From Gaeumannomyces sp. JS-464 (taxonomy: Eukaryota; Ascomycota; Sordariomycetes; Magnaporthales; Magnaporthaceae): a stretch of DNA of 64,000 nt. Below the pieces are notes generated by a model that saw only the letters and a list, made by a program, of their open reading frames with translations, had not been told where the DNA came from and did no database searches. The position numbers and the translations under genes are program-made. The stretch lies in assembly GCA_002197995.1 (NCBI GenBank), contig NGZR01000007.1:2128399-2192398 (forward strand), in the 5' to 3' direction. Positions 42,932 to 53,846 of the stretch are shown in pieces (positions within the stretch are counted from its first letter, which is position 1; each line of letters begins with the position of its first letter).

Positions 42932-44791
42932 ATGAAGCCAGGCGATGATGAGCCTTCGGCTAAAGAGACTGGCAATCCCATCATGTCCAAAGCAACTCCT
43001 CTTGCCCCTGCGGCTTCTGGCGGCCGAGACCACGCCGATGTCCCCAGCACCAGGCGGTTCCTGAATCCGGACGACCCCATCTGCGTCTTGCTCGTCGGCC
43101 CATCGCAGAATGGGAAGACTACTCTGGTCAACCGCATCATCGACTTGGCAGCAAACAAGGTGGAGCGTGGACGAGAAGGCAACAAGATCGGGAAATGCAC
43201 CCAGGCCACGACCGAGTATGATCTGGAGGTGCCGACGTCCCAATACGTCCTGGTCGACAGAAAAACGGACCTGGAGGCCTCCGACGTCATCGCAGATGAG
43301 AAGACTCTCATTGAGAAATGGAGGAGGATGAAAACGGCGGACTTCAAGATCAAGCCACTCGATCCCGACGCACCCTACCTCAAGCTCCGCCTGTCGACAC
43401 TCCTGGCCTCGATGATAGCGAGGGCAAAGACTACGACAACATGGAGAGCGTTCTCAGCACCCTCAATCTCATGTCTCAGGCTGAGGAGCCCTGGAAGCGT
43501 AAGCTCAATGCCCTTGTGCTCGTCTACAACTCGAAGAACGCCTTTTCGACTTCTTTCCAAACTGCCGTCAAGAACTACCACCGGTGCATGCCCAACTTGT
43601 TCGGCGGCATGGCCTTCGTCAACACGCACTTCGACATCAACACCCTGCGCCAGGAGCGACACAAGCTGGTGCAGCTGAAGATTCTCGAGAAGCCAGGTGA
43701 AAGCGCGCGCCGTGCCATTGTGCGCAGCCGTGCCGATGCCTTTCGAAAGCTGGTGGGCCTGGGCCTGAACCCGACGTACTTTTATGTCGACAACCGTCCA
43801 CCCCGCGACAACCCCTGCTCGGAGCTCCTGTCTCGCAACACCATCGTCGACCTGATATCCTACCTGGCTGCCTCCAGATCCAGCCCGATGCCCATCAAAC
43901 AGATGCGCGTCTCCAAGAGCCCCGACATGCAGGCAGTCGACGCCAGGCTGCAGCGCTTCCTCGCGGCCGCCATCCGGCGCTGGTCCGGTGAGCTGGAGGC
44001 CGCGCGTGAGCGGGCATCCGAGGCCCAGCGCTTTCGCAGCGAGGTGTTGCAGTTCCGCAAGCATCTCGAGAACTTCATCGCGCGGTGTCGCGAGGACCTG
44101 GACCGCTGGGACAACGACACCCGCTTCGACCTGCGGTCCTACATGACAGACGACGATCCAAATATTGGCTTCTTGTTCTTCGGCGGAGCGATCCTGCGCA
44201 TGAAGGTCCAGAACTCCATGACGATCACCGAGCCGGAGTTCGCGGCGGACGAGTTCTGGGTTGACGCCGTGGATGGACAAACTGGGCGCTGGCTCGGGTA
44301 CGAGTGGAAGAAAGACCCGCGCACGTGGGTCGGCAATTACGAGGGGTACCCGGGCAAGGCTCCGAGGCTGCTGGCAAAGTCCTGGACGACCAACAGGATC
44401 AAACATAAGCAGGCCATTGCTGATATCAAGAAACAGATGCGGGAGCACGAGGCCTTCCTGGAGCAAAATGAGGCCAGCCATGTGGAACATACGCCGCACC
44501 CAGCAGACCGAGGCAGGCGACTCTACGACGCTTTCCACTCAGACAGAGGTGGACGAGAAGCTTAATGAGCTGGGCGGCTGGATCGAGACCGCTAAGCATC
44601 TGCAGGAGATACTGGCTCAGGAGAGCCCTCCGGTTGACACGGGCTTCAACGAGGCGGCCAGGAAGCGGTATCAGAAAACGCCCAGTCAGGTTGGCCTTGC
44701 AGATCTTTATGACTGCGTCGAGGCTTCCAATCTGAAGATTGATCTTCTAAAGCCATTGAGGTCGGTGTTTCTGGAGGAGAATGACATCTGA
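42932..44791 (+). CDS. AIG1/IMAP-like P-loop GTPase with coiled coil, copy 1
   Basis: The start MKPGDDEPSAKETG gives a low-complexity leader. The G1 loop GPSQNGKT is at residues 56-63, and G3 is in LVDTPGLDDSEGKDYDN. An AFVNTHFD segment stands where G4 is expected; IMAP/AIG1 proteins also use a non-canonical G4. A long charged helix follows (EAARERASEAQRFRSEV and beyond), then an aromatic spacer (SYMTDDDPNIGFLFFGG, EFAADEFWVDAVDG) and a second helical tail. One base is missing near 43388, just before the G3 motif, and a compensating +1 lies near 44500. The total is 619 aa. Family knowledge: IMAP-type GTPases oligomerise on membranes. First of three related genes here. Confidence 0.7.
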
Positions 44792-45358
44792 GACTTTGTG
44801 CTTCTGAGGAATTTGGTTCTGCTTGAGGGACTTCATGGACATGGCTCAATTCTCGATGGAGTGGCATTGTAACGGCAGACTTCAGACAGTCCGAGACGAC
44901 TTTTGTGCCAAGCAATCGTCTTTAATTCCTTGTACACCTAGCCTGATCTGTTGGTGATGGTATTTTTCTTACGGGGGAACTCCGAAGCGCATACATTCTC
45001 ACTGAGAATGATGGAATACGCTTCGCTGGAGGACGGTTAATGCACAGGGAAGGAATACGGGTAGCAGAGAGACTGAGTGACAAGAATAAATCCCGGAATT
45101 ATCACAAAGCAGCTAAGGAACGAACAAAAGACTGAGGAAGGTTCCCACAAACAAAGGCAGTTCATCCGTTTCCAAATGCGTGACAGGGTCCTACAGCGTA
45201 ACCCCCCCTTGGCCGGCGCCCCAGTAGCGACCACTTTCGTCCATCGGTTTTTCTTGGAAGCACCCTCTGGGTTCTCGGATGGTCGTGGGGGATCCCTTCA
45301 GGCTTCTTATTGCTCCCCTCGACGGTAGCTACTGCGATCACACCCCCGAGCATCGAGT
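44792..45358. other. Convergent intergenic gap between GTPase copies 1 and 2
   Basis: A small imperfect inverted repeat is seen around 44981-45025 (ACTCCGAAGCGCATACATTCTC against GAATACGCTTCGCTGGAG), perhaps terminator-like. No gene. Confidence 0.5.
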
Positions 45359-47043
45359 TCAGAAGTGCGTGGCGGCAAGCAGTAGCGCAGTCGCGGGATC
45401 GTACACGTTGACGAGCTCCACGACCTCATCCATGCCGACTTTGTCTGTGCCGGTATAGAGCTTTCGCAACTCAGGCCACAGGGTTACGTCCAGGGTCTTT
45501 TGCTCGAGGGTCTCCTTCACCCGCTCCACCTTCTCAAGCTCCGCTCCCAGCTTTTCCACCTCTCCGTCCAGCTCGACGCCGCCGCCGGCCTCGGACTTGA
45601 CAGTATTCACATAGCCTTCCAGGTCATAGGCCAGGTCTGCCTGTTTGTCTTGAAGCTCCTCGATCTTTCGCGAATGCATGATGCGGTTAGTCGAGTAGAA
45701 GGTCGCGGAGCCGGCCATGCTACTGAACAGCCCCGCCTTCAGCCTGGCGCTCCATCTCCTTGGGCCCCTCTCTTCGTCCACCCACTGAGATCCAGGCTCT
45801 GTCGACGTGACAATGTTGCAAATGTCACAGGGGGCTTGGAAGCCAGCTTGGCGCTTTTGGAGTTGAAGCCTGCCGCAGAGCAGCAGGTCTTGGATGATCG
45901 AATAGTCGTCCTGAACAGATTTGGTACCAAGCAGGATCTCGTGATCGTTGTCAATCTGGGCCAAGTTGGCTTTGCACTGGTCCAGCTTTCTGCGGGAGCG
46001 TGTCACCTCTCTCTTTGCGAGCTCGAGTTTCTGCTTGGACTTGGACGCGTCGGCCATCTTACGGTTCAGGGCCTCTCCCAGGCGGTCTTGGACGCGTCCC
46101 AGAGCCAAGACTGCCTTGCTATCGAGCAAATCCATGTTGGGCGCCTTGAAAAGCCTGACATTGGAAATGTCCAGCGGGCGCTGCTTGGAAAGCAGCTTCA
46201 GTAGTTGATAGCAGCTATTGAGAGACTGGACAACGGAAAATGGGCTGTAAGGGTCCGGCTCATTGTCCATGAAGAAGTGGGCGTTGCGGTTGTGTCCACC
46301 AGTCGCGGCCTCGAACCCCTTGCGACGGTCATCTGCGAGATCCAAACCCTCTGATATAGCTTCGGCGACTCCATCAGTTGTGAAGCGTGAGTGGACGACG
46401 ATCATGCCCTTGCAAAGCATGGGCATGCAGCGCTCGAGGTAGTCGTACCATGTCTTGAAGGCCCGGCCGAACGGCAGCTCCATTGATCGCACATAGATGA
46501 TGGCGTTGAGGTGCGGGAGCGTGGTGATGTTGCGGATGATGTCGGCCATGATGGCCACGTCGTTGCCGCCCGAGTCGTCGAGACCGGGCGTGTCGAAGAA
46601 TTCGAAGTGGAAAGTCTTGCCACCCTCGTCGGGCACGCTCTGAGCCTTGTTGGCATCCTCCCAACTGAGGCTGAGTAGCTCATCGTAATCAGAGCACCTC
46701 AAGGGCTCGCCTTCCGTGTCGACTAGGGAATAGCTGTGAAGACGCGTCGATACTGGATGGGATGCGACGGTCTTGGTGCAAGATTCGTTGCCTGTGGGGT
46801 TGTTAGCCAAGCCCAACCATTGTCAGTCGAAAATGAGCTTTGCGAAGTGGAAGGGTAGCTTTTACCATTCCCGATCAACACTTCCGGGATTTCGTTGCCG
46901 CTGTAAATGCCAAGCCGTTTGACCAGGGTGCTTTTGCCATTTGCGGTCTCTCCTAGAATGAGGACGTTGATGGGCTTGTCTGTGTGGGACGTCGAAGCAG
47001 GAGCTGCAGGGCCAGAGGCCTGGCTGCCGCGTTTGGTGACCAT
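45359..47043 (-). CDS. AIG1/IMAP-like P-loop GTPase with coiled coil, copy 2
   Basis: Exons are 47043-46866 and 46791-45359 (74 bp intron just after the G1 region). Intact, 536 aa. G1 is GETANGKS at residues 31-38 and G3 is FEFFDTPGLDDSGGND. GMIVVHSRFTTD occupies the G4 position. After the G domain come KMADASKSKQKLELAKREV and a following helix, a CDIC-containing spacer with a WVDEERGPRRW segment, then a second long heptad-rich helix (RKIEELQDKQADLAYDLEGY and VEKLGAELEKVERVKETLEQ). No signal peptide is present. The C-terminal YDPATALLLAATHF is hydrophobic but short. As the only unbroken member it is the best reference for the group. Transcribed opposite to copies 1 and 3. Confidence 0.75.
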
Positions 47044-47682
47044 TCCTGCGCGAGTGGTACGAAGAAAGGCGCGGGGATGCTAGAAATGGCTGAACGCTTG
47101 GTGCTTTGCTGCCTGGGCGTTTGGCGGCAAAGAAGAAAAAAGTGAGAACGTTCCAGGATGGCGAGCACCTGGAAGCGGGGAAACGATGGGCGAAGTAAAA
47201 GAGTGGAGGTCGTGGAAAAAAGCATGAATTAATAGGCGGAGAGTTGGGGACCAGCTGGCTCCTGCCACCGATGTGTTTCGCCGCCTTCCTCAGCCATTGG
47301 ATGCCAGAGAGCAAACGGCTGGCCAATAATTAACTGTCCTTGCAGCACATTCATGGGTCGGGCACCCAAACACGTGGTGGGCTTGGGCAAACTAACCCCT
47401 TTCCACTTGTTTCTAGCCTAAGAAAGATCCGCCTTATGCCCCGCAGCCACTGCAAGTTTGACGTGGCTTAGCCCCGTTTGTTTTACCAGTAGGAATTGGA
47501 AAAAGTCAAACATGATTCTTTTTTTTTTTCCCCATTGACCTTGAGCACCAGCATCCACAACTTTGCTGTTGCTTGCATTTTTGTTTATAACGACTATTTT
47601 CAGCAATCGTTGTTTAAGTTTTGCATTTGCTCTCCCACTCTATTCTCTGAAGCACATATCCTGGCTGGTTTGCCCCTTCGAC
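47044..47682. other. Divergent promoter between GTPase copies 2 and 3
   Basis: About 640 bp shared by two start codons pointing away from each other, so the two genes may be co-regulated. It contains a T10 tract near 47519 and no gene. Confidence 0.55.
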
Positions 47683-49628
47683 ATGTCCCACTTCCAAGAG
47701 GACAGTTGCTCGTGCGGCCAGGAGCCCGTCAACGTCCTCCTGCTAGGATGCACCCAGCAAGGAAAGTCATCCCTCATCAGGTCGTTATACGACTACGCGG
47801 GACGTGGCCAAGCCCGAGATGCGATCGAAATCGGAGCCTTTGGGAACTCGTCTGTCACGAAGGAGTGCTCCGTCTATCCGCTCACAGTCAAGCTCCGCGA
47901 CCATGCATTTAAAGATCAAGATGGCAAAACATTGTCCATCAACAGCCTTGCTGACGTTGAGGATGTGGAAGCCCTCATGGATGGTGGATATTACTCAGCT
48001 GGCAGCCAAGATGGCGAGGACGACGAGATAGAGCCGTCAGCCACCCACGACGTCAGCTACACCGGACAGCACATCCATCTCCGCATCATCGACACGCCGG
48101 GCCTAGACGATAGCGACAACGGCAAGGCGGCATGCGATGCCAGTGCCGGCCTGCGCATGGACGTCGAGGACGAGAAGCACAAAATGACCATCTTCAAAGC
48201 TGTTGTGGCCGAGGGCAAAATCAGCGCTGTGTGCATTGTGATCAGTACTGAGGGCAACCTGGGAGGGGCCCTTCCACGGATTCTGCGAGAGTACAAGACG
48301 CTGCTCAGCCACATGGGCTTGGGAGATAACCTTCACTTCCTGCATACCTACGTCGACGAGTTCGACATGTGGGATAAGATGGCCAGCCGCCCGCACGCCG
48401 TCAGCACGGCGCTCTGCGACTTTACTGCAACCCACCACTTTCTCAACAACATCCCCTGCAGTCCAGTCGGAGAATATCTGGCCCAGCGAGCCCTAGCTAG
48501 ACTTTTGCACTCAATAGCCCAAGACAACCTCCAGGCTGTCCAGCAATTTGGATACCCCAAGCCCTACGCGTTCGGGGAGATGGAGGAGCACATCCATGAC
48601 GCCTTGTGCATGGCTTGCAGAGTTGGGAGACGAAGATCAAAACCAACCAAAGTGAAATCGGCGAGCTCGAGATCCGGAAAGCCGGCCTGGAGGCCCGCTT
48701 CCACAAGCAGATGGAGATCTGGCGTAACCTCAACACCGAGTTCGAGGGCCTGGACACCTGCGAGGAAGTCGAGATCAAGCACTTCCGGGGCGACGCTCAC
48801 CCCCCATTCCCCTTCTTCCCCGCCAGGCTGGACGTCCATCTCAGCACCGACTACCCGATCCGCAACGTCAGGAGGGACACGCCAGGCCATGCTCACTGGG
48901 AGGGGCCACCGGACGAGCACTGGCGGGGGAACCACCACTTCCACCAGACCCTCGCCGCCAACGGCATCTTCAGCCACATCTGGACCACGGTCTGGCTACG
49001 GGTGGCGGAAGGAGGTCGAGGCCAGCCGCCTCTCGACGCTCCACGCCGAGCGGGACGAGGCCTGGCACGCGCATGCGCGCACCAAGGACGAGATCAACAA
49101 GACGAGCGAGGAGATCACGCAAAAGACGAGGGGAAAGGAGAACCTCGAGCGAGAGCGTGACGCCGCGGCGTCCAGGATCGCTGATCTCCGTCAGAACCTG
49201 ATCCCCTTGGACATTATTCAGACCAAGGGCCACTACCTTGCTAGTACAAGCCTGGTCAGCTACGCGTACGGAAGGGGAGTCACCCAGGACTTGCTCGAGC
49301 TGTCCCTACTGCCGGCACCCCTGAGCCGTCGGTGAAAAGCACTGCTCTGACGAACTACCGCGCAAAGATGGCCCAACTGGAGGAGGCCAGGGAGGAGTCC
49401 CAAGAGAAGCAGAAAGAGATTGCCGCATCACGGAAGGCCGCAGAGGCCATGGTCAACATTGTTCTGGGAAAGGACACGTGCAGGGCGGGCCTGTTTGCCG
49501 CCCTGACGATATCTATCACCAAGTTCGGCCACGAGAGCGAGGCTGTGTGGGAGCATGTCTTCAGTGAGTTGAAAGAATGCTACGTAAAGGACCCACAGAA
49601 CTGGGACAGACTACTAGAGCTTTTGTAA
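47683..49628 (+). CDS. AIG1/IMAP-like P-loop GTPase with coiled coil, copy 3
   Basis: The start MSHFQEDSCSCGQEPVNVLL is chosen because the P-loop follows at once, as in copy 2. G1 is GCTQQGKS at residues 22-29 and G3 is RIIDTPGLDDSDNGK. An acidic insert (DGEDDEIEPSATHD) sits before G3. HTYVDEFDMWDKM lies at the G4 position. Then come helices (IKTNQSEIGELEIRKAGLEA), a His/Trp-rich spacer (HWEGPPDEHWRGNHHFHQ), and two more coiled-coil stretches ending NYRAKMAQLEEAREESQEKQ. The frame is broken near 48620 (-1), 49005 (+1 or -2) and 49312 (-1); corrected length 648 aa. The three copies share the order G domain, coil, spacer, coil, but little sequence identity outside G1/G3. Confidence 0.7.
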
Positions 49629-49722
49629 AGGGGCGCCGTGTAAATTCCACCACTGCCGGGCATTATTTCGATGTATTTTAAGCATAGCATTGGAAGTCTC
49701 CCAATTATTTATGACTGTCATA

Positions 49723-50660
49723 TTAAAGAAGAGATTTGGGAGGATCCCAGTGTACCCCGTTGCCAAATCCGATAACCGCGTCCTCCATCTTGAACCCAAA
49801 CTGCCATCTCCCCAGCCCGGGCCAGAAGTTCTCTGCCGGCGCAGACCCTCCGCCTTGCTGCTGGAGCTGCTCCTCGGGCTGCTTCATGTCGAACCACATC
49901 AGGCTGGTCCGCGGCGAGTAGATGTCCGGCAGCACGCTCGCCCACTGCTTGGTGCCTGGCAGCTCGCCCTGGCTGGAAGCCGCAGACTCCGGGAGGGGCG
50001 GGTAGACCATGGTGGAGTCGATGCCGAGGTACTTGAGCAAGGACCACGAGAGCGGGAATGAGGGCGCATACCCCATGGGCTTGATCGTGGCCTGGAAGAA
50101 GGGCTTGCTGCTGGGCTTGGCCTCGGCCGAGTCCCCCTCCGTGTCGTGCGGGAACACCTGCACCGTCTGGGAGCCGTCCTGGTTCTCGGTCCAGTTGAAG
50201 GCGGCGAGGTGCTTTGGGATGTTCCAGTCTAGTGTTTGGCGTCTTCGGGTTAGCATACTATCATCTCCAGGGGCGGTCGGGCCAACACACTCTTCCTCCC
50301 GTTCCAGCACGTGTGCTTTTGCGACACGTAGATGCGCGTGATCCTGGCGTTCTTCCTGGTCTCGCGCCGCCCGTCCTTGCCGTCGACGGCGTACTCGAAG
50401 AAGCCCGGGGCCAGGATGAGCTCGTCGTAGGGCCCGACGGGCGTCTCGCTGTACCGGATGATCTGGATCATGGACAGCCCGCCCAGGGGCCTGCCGTTTT
50501 GTGGGCTCGCGAAGGCGGACCCGGCCTCCAGGGGCGAGTAGGCGATGTGGGCCGGCAGGCCCTCGGCCGCCTGCTTCTTGGACACCCAAAAGGCGAAGGA
50601 GTAGATGGTGCCCTTGAGCTGCCACGGGGGCGGGGCGATCTTGACGGCCTCGTCGCCCAT
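49723..50660 (-). CDS. Acetoacetate-decarboxylase-fold protein, conserved fungal
   Basis: Exons are 50660-50291 and 50228-49723. The donor is GTGTGT and the acceptor CTAG, joining RK to NWNIPKHLAAF. Intact, 291 aa. Blocks such as SMIQIIRYSETPVGPYDELI, APGFFEYAVDG and ARITRIYVSQKHTCWNGR match the beta-barrel of the acetoacetate decarboxylase-like superfamily, common in ascomycetes as hypothetical proteins. I do not see the Schiff-base Lys of true decarboxylases in a recognisable context, so decarboxylase activity is not claimed. It runs tail-to-tail with GTPase copy 3, leaving a gap of only about 95 bp, and lies upstream-to-downstream with the sugar carrier gene. Cytosolic by lack of a signal peptide. 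Confidence 0.65.
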
Positions 50661-51270
50661 TGTGATGGGGTTTCCGGTGCTAGGGGCCGCGCGCGAAGGG
50701 CCTGGTCCCTTCTCGCTTTGACAGGGATTCACGGCTCGGTGTTCCCGGCCCCTGGCGCTCAATTCGACAGGAAGATGGCAGATAACTTCTTGGAATCTGG
50801 AGGGACTAGGTTCAGGCCGTGTTCTCATAAAGATTACCAGATTGCGCTTCGATTGAAACGCCGACGTTTCCCATCTCGGCCAAGGAAAAAAGCCACCAAG
50901 AGTCTTGACGTTGGCTGGGCTTCCCCTCCCTGTGCTGCGTGCCTCGGCCCGTGGGTTGTAGGGTGGTCCCTGCCTGATGACTAACCCTTCCATTCCCAGC
51001 CAGGATTGGTGGTAACCACGGCGTCTTGTGGGTTCGGTGCGACAGGGAATAACAAGCAGCTTGCTGTATTCGGCAAGCGACAAACCTCCTCCAATCACAA
51101 GCTTTTTTTTTCTCTTTTTGTCGGGGTCCGGCTGGCCGGCGTCCATTCGTCCCGTGCATTTGTAGACGCCCTGTCTTCGTTCCATGATGTCTTTTCCATA
51201 CAATGCTGGACCCTTAAGCCTTTTCTTGCCCGCAGCCACAATGCCCTTCTCCTCGAAGAATCTCGATCGC
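50661..51270. other. Intergenic
   Basis: Promoter of the decarboxylase-fold gene and 3' flank of the transporter. No gene supported. Confidence 0.55.
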
Positions 51271-53033
51271 CTACTTGTCGGACGCGCCAGGCCCCGGCTC
51301 TGCCCCATCCTCTGTGTGCCATACCCCGCCGTTCTCGCTGCTTGAGCCGCACTTGACTGCCTCTGGGCGAGTCTCCTCGTCCAAATTTACAAGCGGCTCG
51401 CCATTCTTGCCATAGCGCCGCGGCTCAACCTCGGCCTGGCACACGACGTCAAACACCCCCCTGACGCCCTTCACCTTGTGGAAGATCGAGTCCATCTCCT
51501 CGAGCGACCGGTACGCAGTCTCGGGAAGAAGAAGTACACGCAGGGGACCATGAAGGCGTTTATGACGGCGAATATGATGTAGGTCTGGTATCCTATCGTG
51601 TTGAACGAGACGGGGGTGATCATCACAACCTGGTGATCTCTGTCAGCGGATGCCGCTGGATGGGCTTGGGTATGGAGACGTCGTCAGGGGAGATCGGGCG
51701 GGTGCTTACCAAAAAGTTGAAGATCCAGTTGGCAGAGGTCGACAGTGCATTGGCCGGCGCCCTGATCCGAAGCGGCACGATCTCGGCCGGATACAGCCAA
51801 GTCATTCCCAACCAACCAACGGCAAAGAAGGTATTGAACACAAACAAGAAGACGATCCCCGTGATCTGGTAAGGGAGCTCGTTCTTCGACCCAACGCCAG
51901 CCAAGACCGCCATCGTTGCCGCTTGTCCACGGCACCAAACAGCATGAGTTTCCGACGGCCGACCCGCTCCACGAGGAAGACGGCAGGCCAGGACGCAAGG
52001 AAGTACTCGGTCCCGTTCAGGGCGGCCAGTAGACGGGACATAAAGTCCGACATGCCGAGACGCGAGTAAATGACGGCGGCGTAGTACGTGATGAGGTTGA
52101 TGCCGAGATCTGCTGGAACATCTGGTTGACATACGCCAGCAACGTACGGTGGAGATGGCGGTTCTTGTCCGTCGTGAACAGGTCCGCAAAACTCCCCTTG
52201 AACATCTCCTCCACCGTCTCCTTAAAATCCAGTACTCCCCTGGACGTAGTCGTGATCGACGGGCAGGTCCGCAACAGCCGCTATCACCTCTCGCGCGTCG
52301 TCGTGGCGGCCCTTGAGGATCAGCCAGCACGGCGACTCGGGGAGGTTCCACAAAAGGCCAGGATGAAAGGCAAAAACGACCTGGAACGCAAGTGGAAAAG
52401 CGCCACGCCACCGATGTCGGGAAGAAGGAGAAGCCCAGGTCAACCCAGTACGAGACCATGACGCCCGCACGTGATGAGCGCGCCCTCAACCATGACCAGC
52501 TTGCCCCGCTTGTGGGCGCTGCACGTCTCGGACTGCCAGGTCGGCACCGTCGACGTGTTGGCGCCGTTTCCGAGCCCCGTAATAATGCGCCCGATAACGA
52601 AGTGGTCCAGCTGGAAGGCGGTCGCCTGCAGCACCGCGCCGACCACCAAACGGCGGTGCCAAGCGCGATCATGCGCTTGCGGCCCAGCGGGTTGCTGATC
52701 CAAATGGCGGTAATGGCTCCGAGGAAGCAGCCAAGGTTGTACGACGCTATGGCGATTCCCTGGTTGGTTGCCCGCCGCGACGACTCCGTCGGGGCAAGCC
52801 CGTCCTCCTCAGGGTTGATGGAAGGGAACTGCCTCAGGAAAACGGACAGGGTAAGGATACCGCCCATCACGCCCTGGTCTGGAGTCATGGGGACAAATTA
52901 GAGAGACAGTTAGCCAATGTTTAAAGGGCAGATGGCGTTACTTACCATATCCAAAAAGCAGGAAATCGCAGCCGGCAATGGTGCTGATGGCCCAGTTGAG
53001 GCTTTCGCCTCGCAGACCGAAATATTTCCCCAT
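51271..53033 (-). CDS. MFS sugar transporter, many frame breaks
   Basis: The start MGKYFGLRGESLNWAISTIA leads into TM1, interrupted by an intron at about 52943-52880, then DQGVMGGILTLSVFLRQFPS. Sugar-porter signatures follow: NPLGRKRMIALG, the long GRIITGLGNGANTSTVPTWQ block after TM3-4, NLPESPCWLILKGR at the central loop, FLVERVGRRKLMLFG, and GMTWLYPAEIVPLRIRAPAN near TM10. A second intron lies at about 51700-51630. The tail (YRSLEEMDSIFHKVKG) is cytosolic. These mark the hexose/disaccharide:H+ symporter family of the plasma membrane. At least five frame changes occur along the gene, more than in its neighbours, so exact exons are uncertain and true decay is possible here. Substrate unknown. 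Confidence 0.65.
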
Positions 53034-53846
53034 TGTTGCTGAGGGTGTTTCCGATGCAGAAGGATGTTAAGAGGCAGGACGGAGGGATATCACACCGCGG
53101 AGGGCGTAGAAAGGAGAGGTACAAAATGGACAGCGGTTGATGATCTCACCACCTACGCCACTGGAACCACCCATGCCGTTTGCGATCTCCATGGGGAAGG
53201 ATCAGGTATTTAAACCCACGACGACAGAAAAAGGTCGACATTTCGAGCTGATCGCTTGGTCAGATTCCAAACAATTCAATCCCGGGCCGACGGCACAGCT
53301 TCTCCCCACCGTACCACCTCCTCCAAGCCTCGGCGATGCGCCCCTGATGGTGCGTTGGTTTGGGGCCTGTGGGGGGCGCCGACGCACTGTTGATCCCCGC
53401 TGACGTCAACCCCCGCCAGGCGGAGCTGGGCGCCCCCCGGCAATCAAATGGCTTCCACCTAACTGCCGCTCACGGCCCGGAGAACTTGGATCTGCCCGCA
53501 GTTCCCGAGTCAGGGCCTCCCGTCGTGCCGCCTTGATTGACCAACCCCGATCGGAACCACCTTGGATCTTTTGGCGTTGATGTGGGTGCGCACGCCGGGA
53601 GTGTGGCTTGTTCAAACCGCAGCGTCTCCGCCTCGCACTGCATCGTTGTCACGTAGGCTGCCTAGCAGTACTTCATCGGTGCCCGAATGTCCTCCGCTCG
53701 CGTCTTTTTACCCGCCAGTGGGCACCGGCTCGTTCATAACTACCCAAGGAGGGCATCAAGAGAGGGAACTCGGGATCTGGTTTTAAAAGCTGTTTTTGTT
53801 TCGCATTGGGATTTATCAAGTTATACAACCGTGAGGAGCCAAACAA
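53034..53846. other. Intergenic, holds one copy of a dispersed repeat
   Basis: Promoter of the transporter, then the 160 bp repeat at 53281-53440, then the 3' flank of the sedolisin gene. No gene supported. Confidence 0.6.
53281..53440 (+). repeat. Dispersed 160-bp repeat, copy A
   Basis: Aligns over its full length with 58208-58364 in the same orientation at roughly 80% identity, with shared blocks CGGGCCGACGGC, GGGCGCCGACGC and CGTCAACCCCCGCC. GC-rich, no coding. Confidence 0.75.

Noticed and set aside
42932..49628. Reading the GTPase trio as septins or dynamins
   Set aside because: Septins have a conserved G4 (AKAD) and a septin-unique element, and dynamins a larger G domain with stalk motifs. 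Neither is visible, and DTPGLDD with a weak G4 fits AIG1/IMAP-type better.
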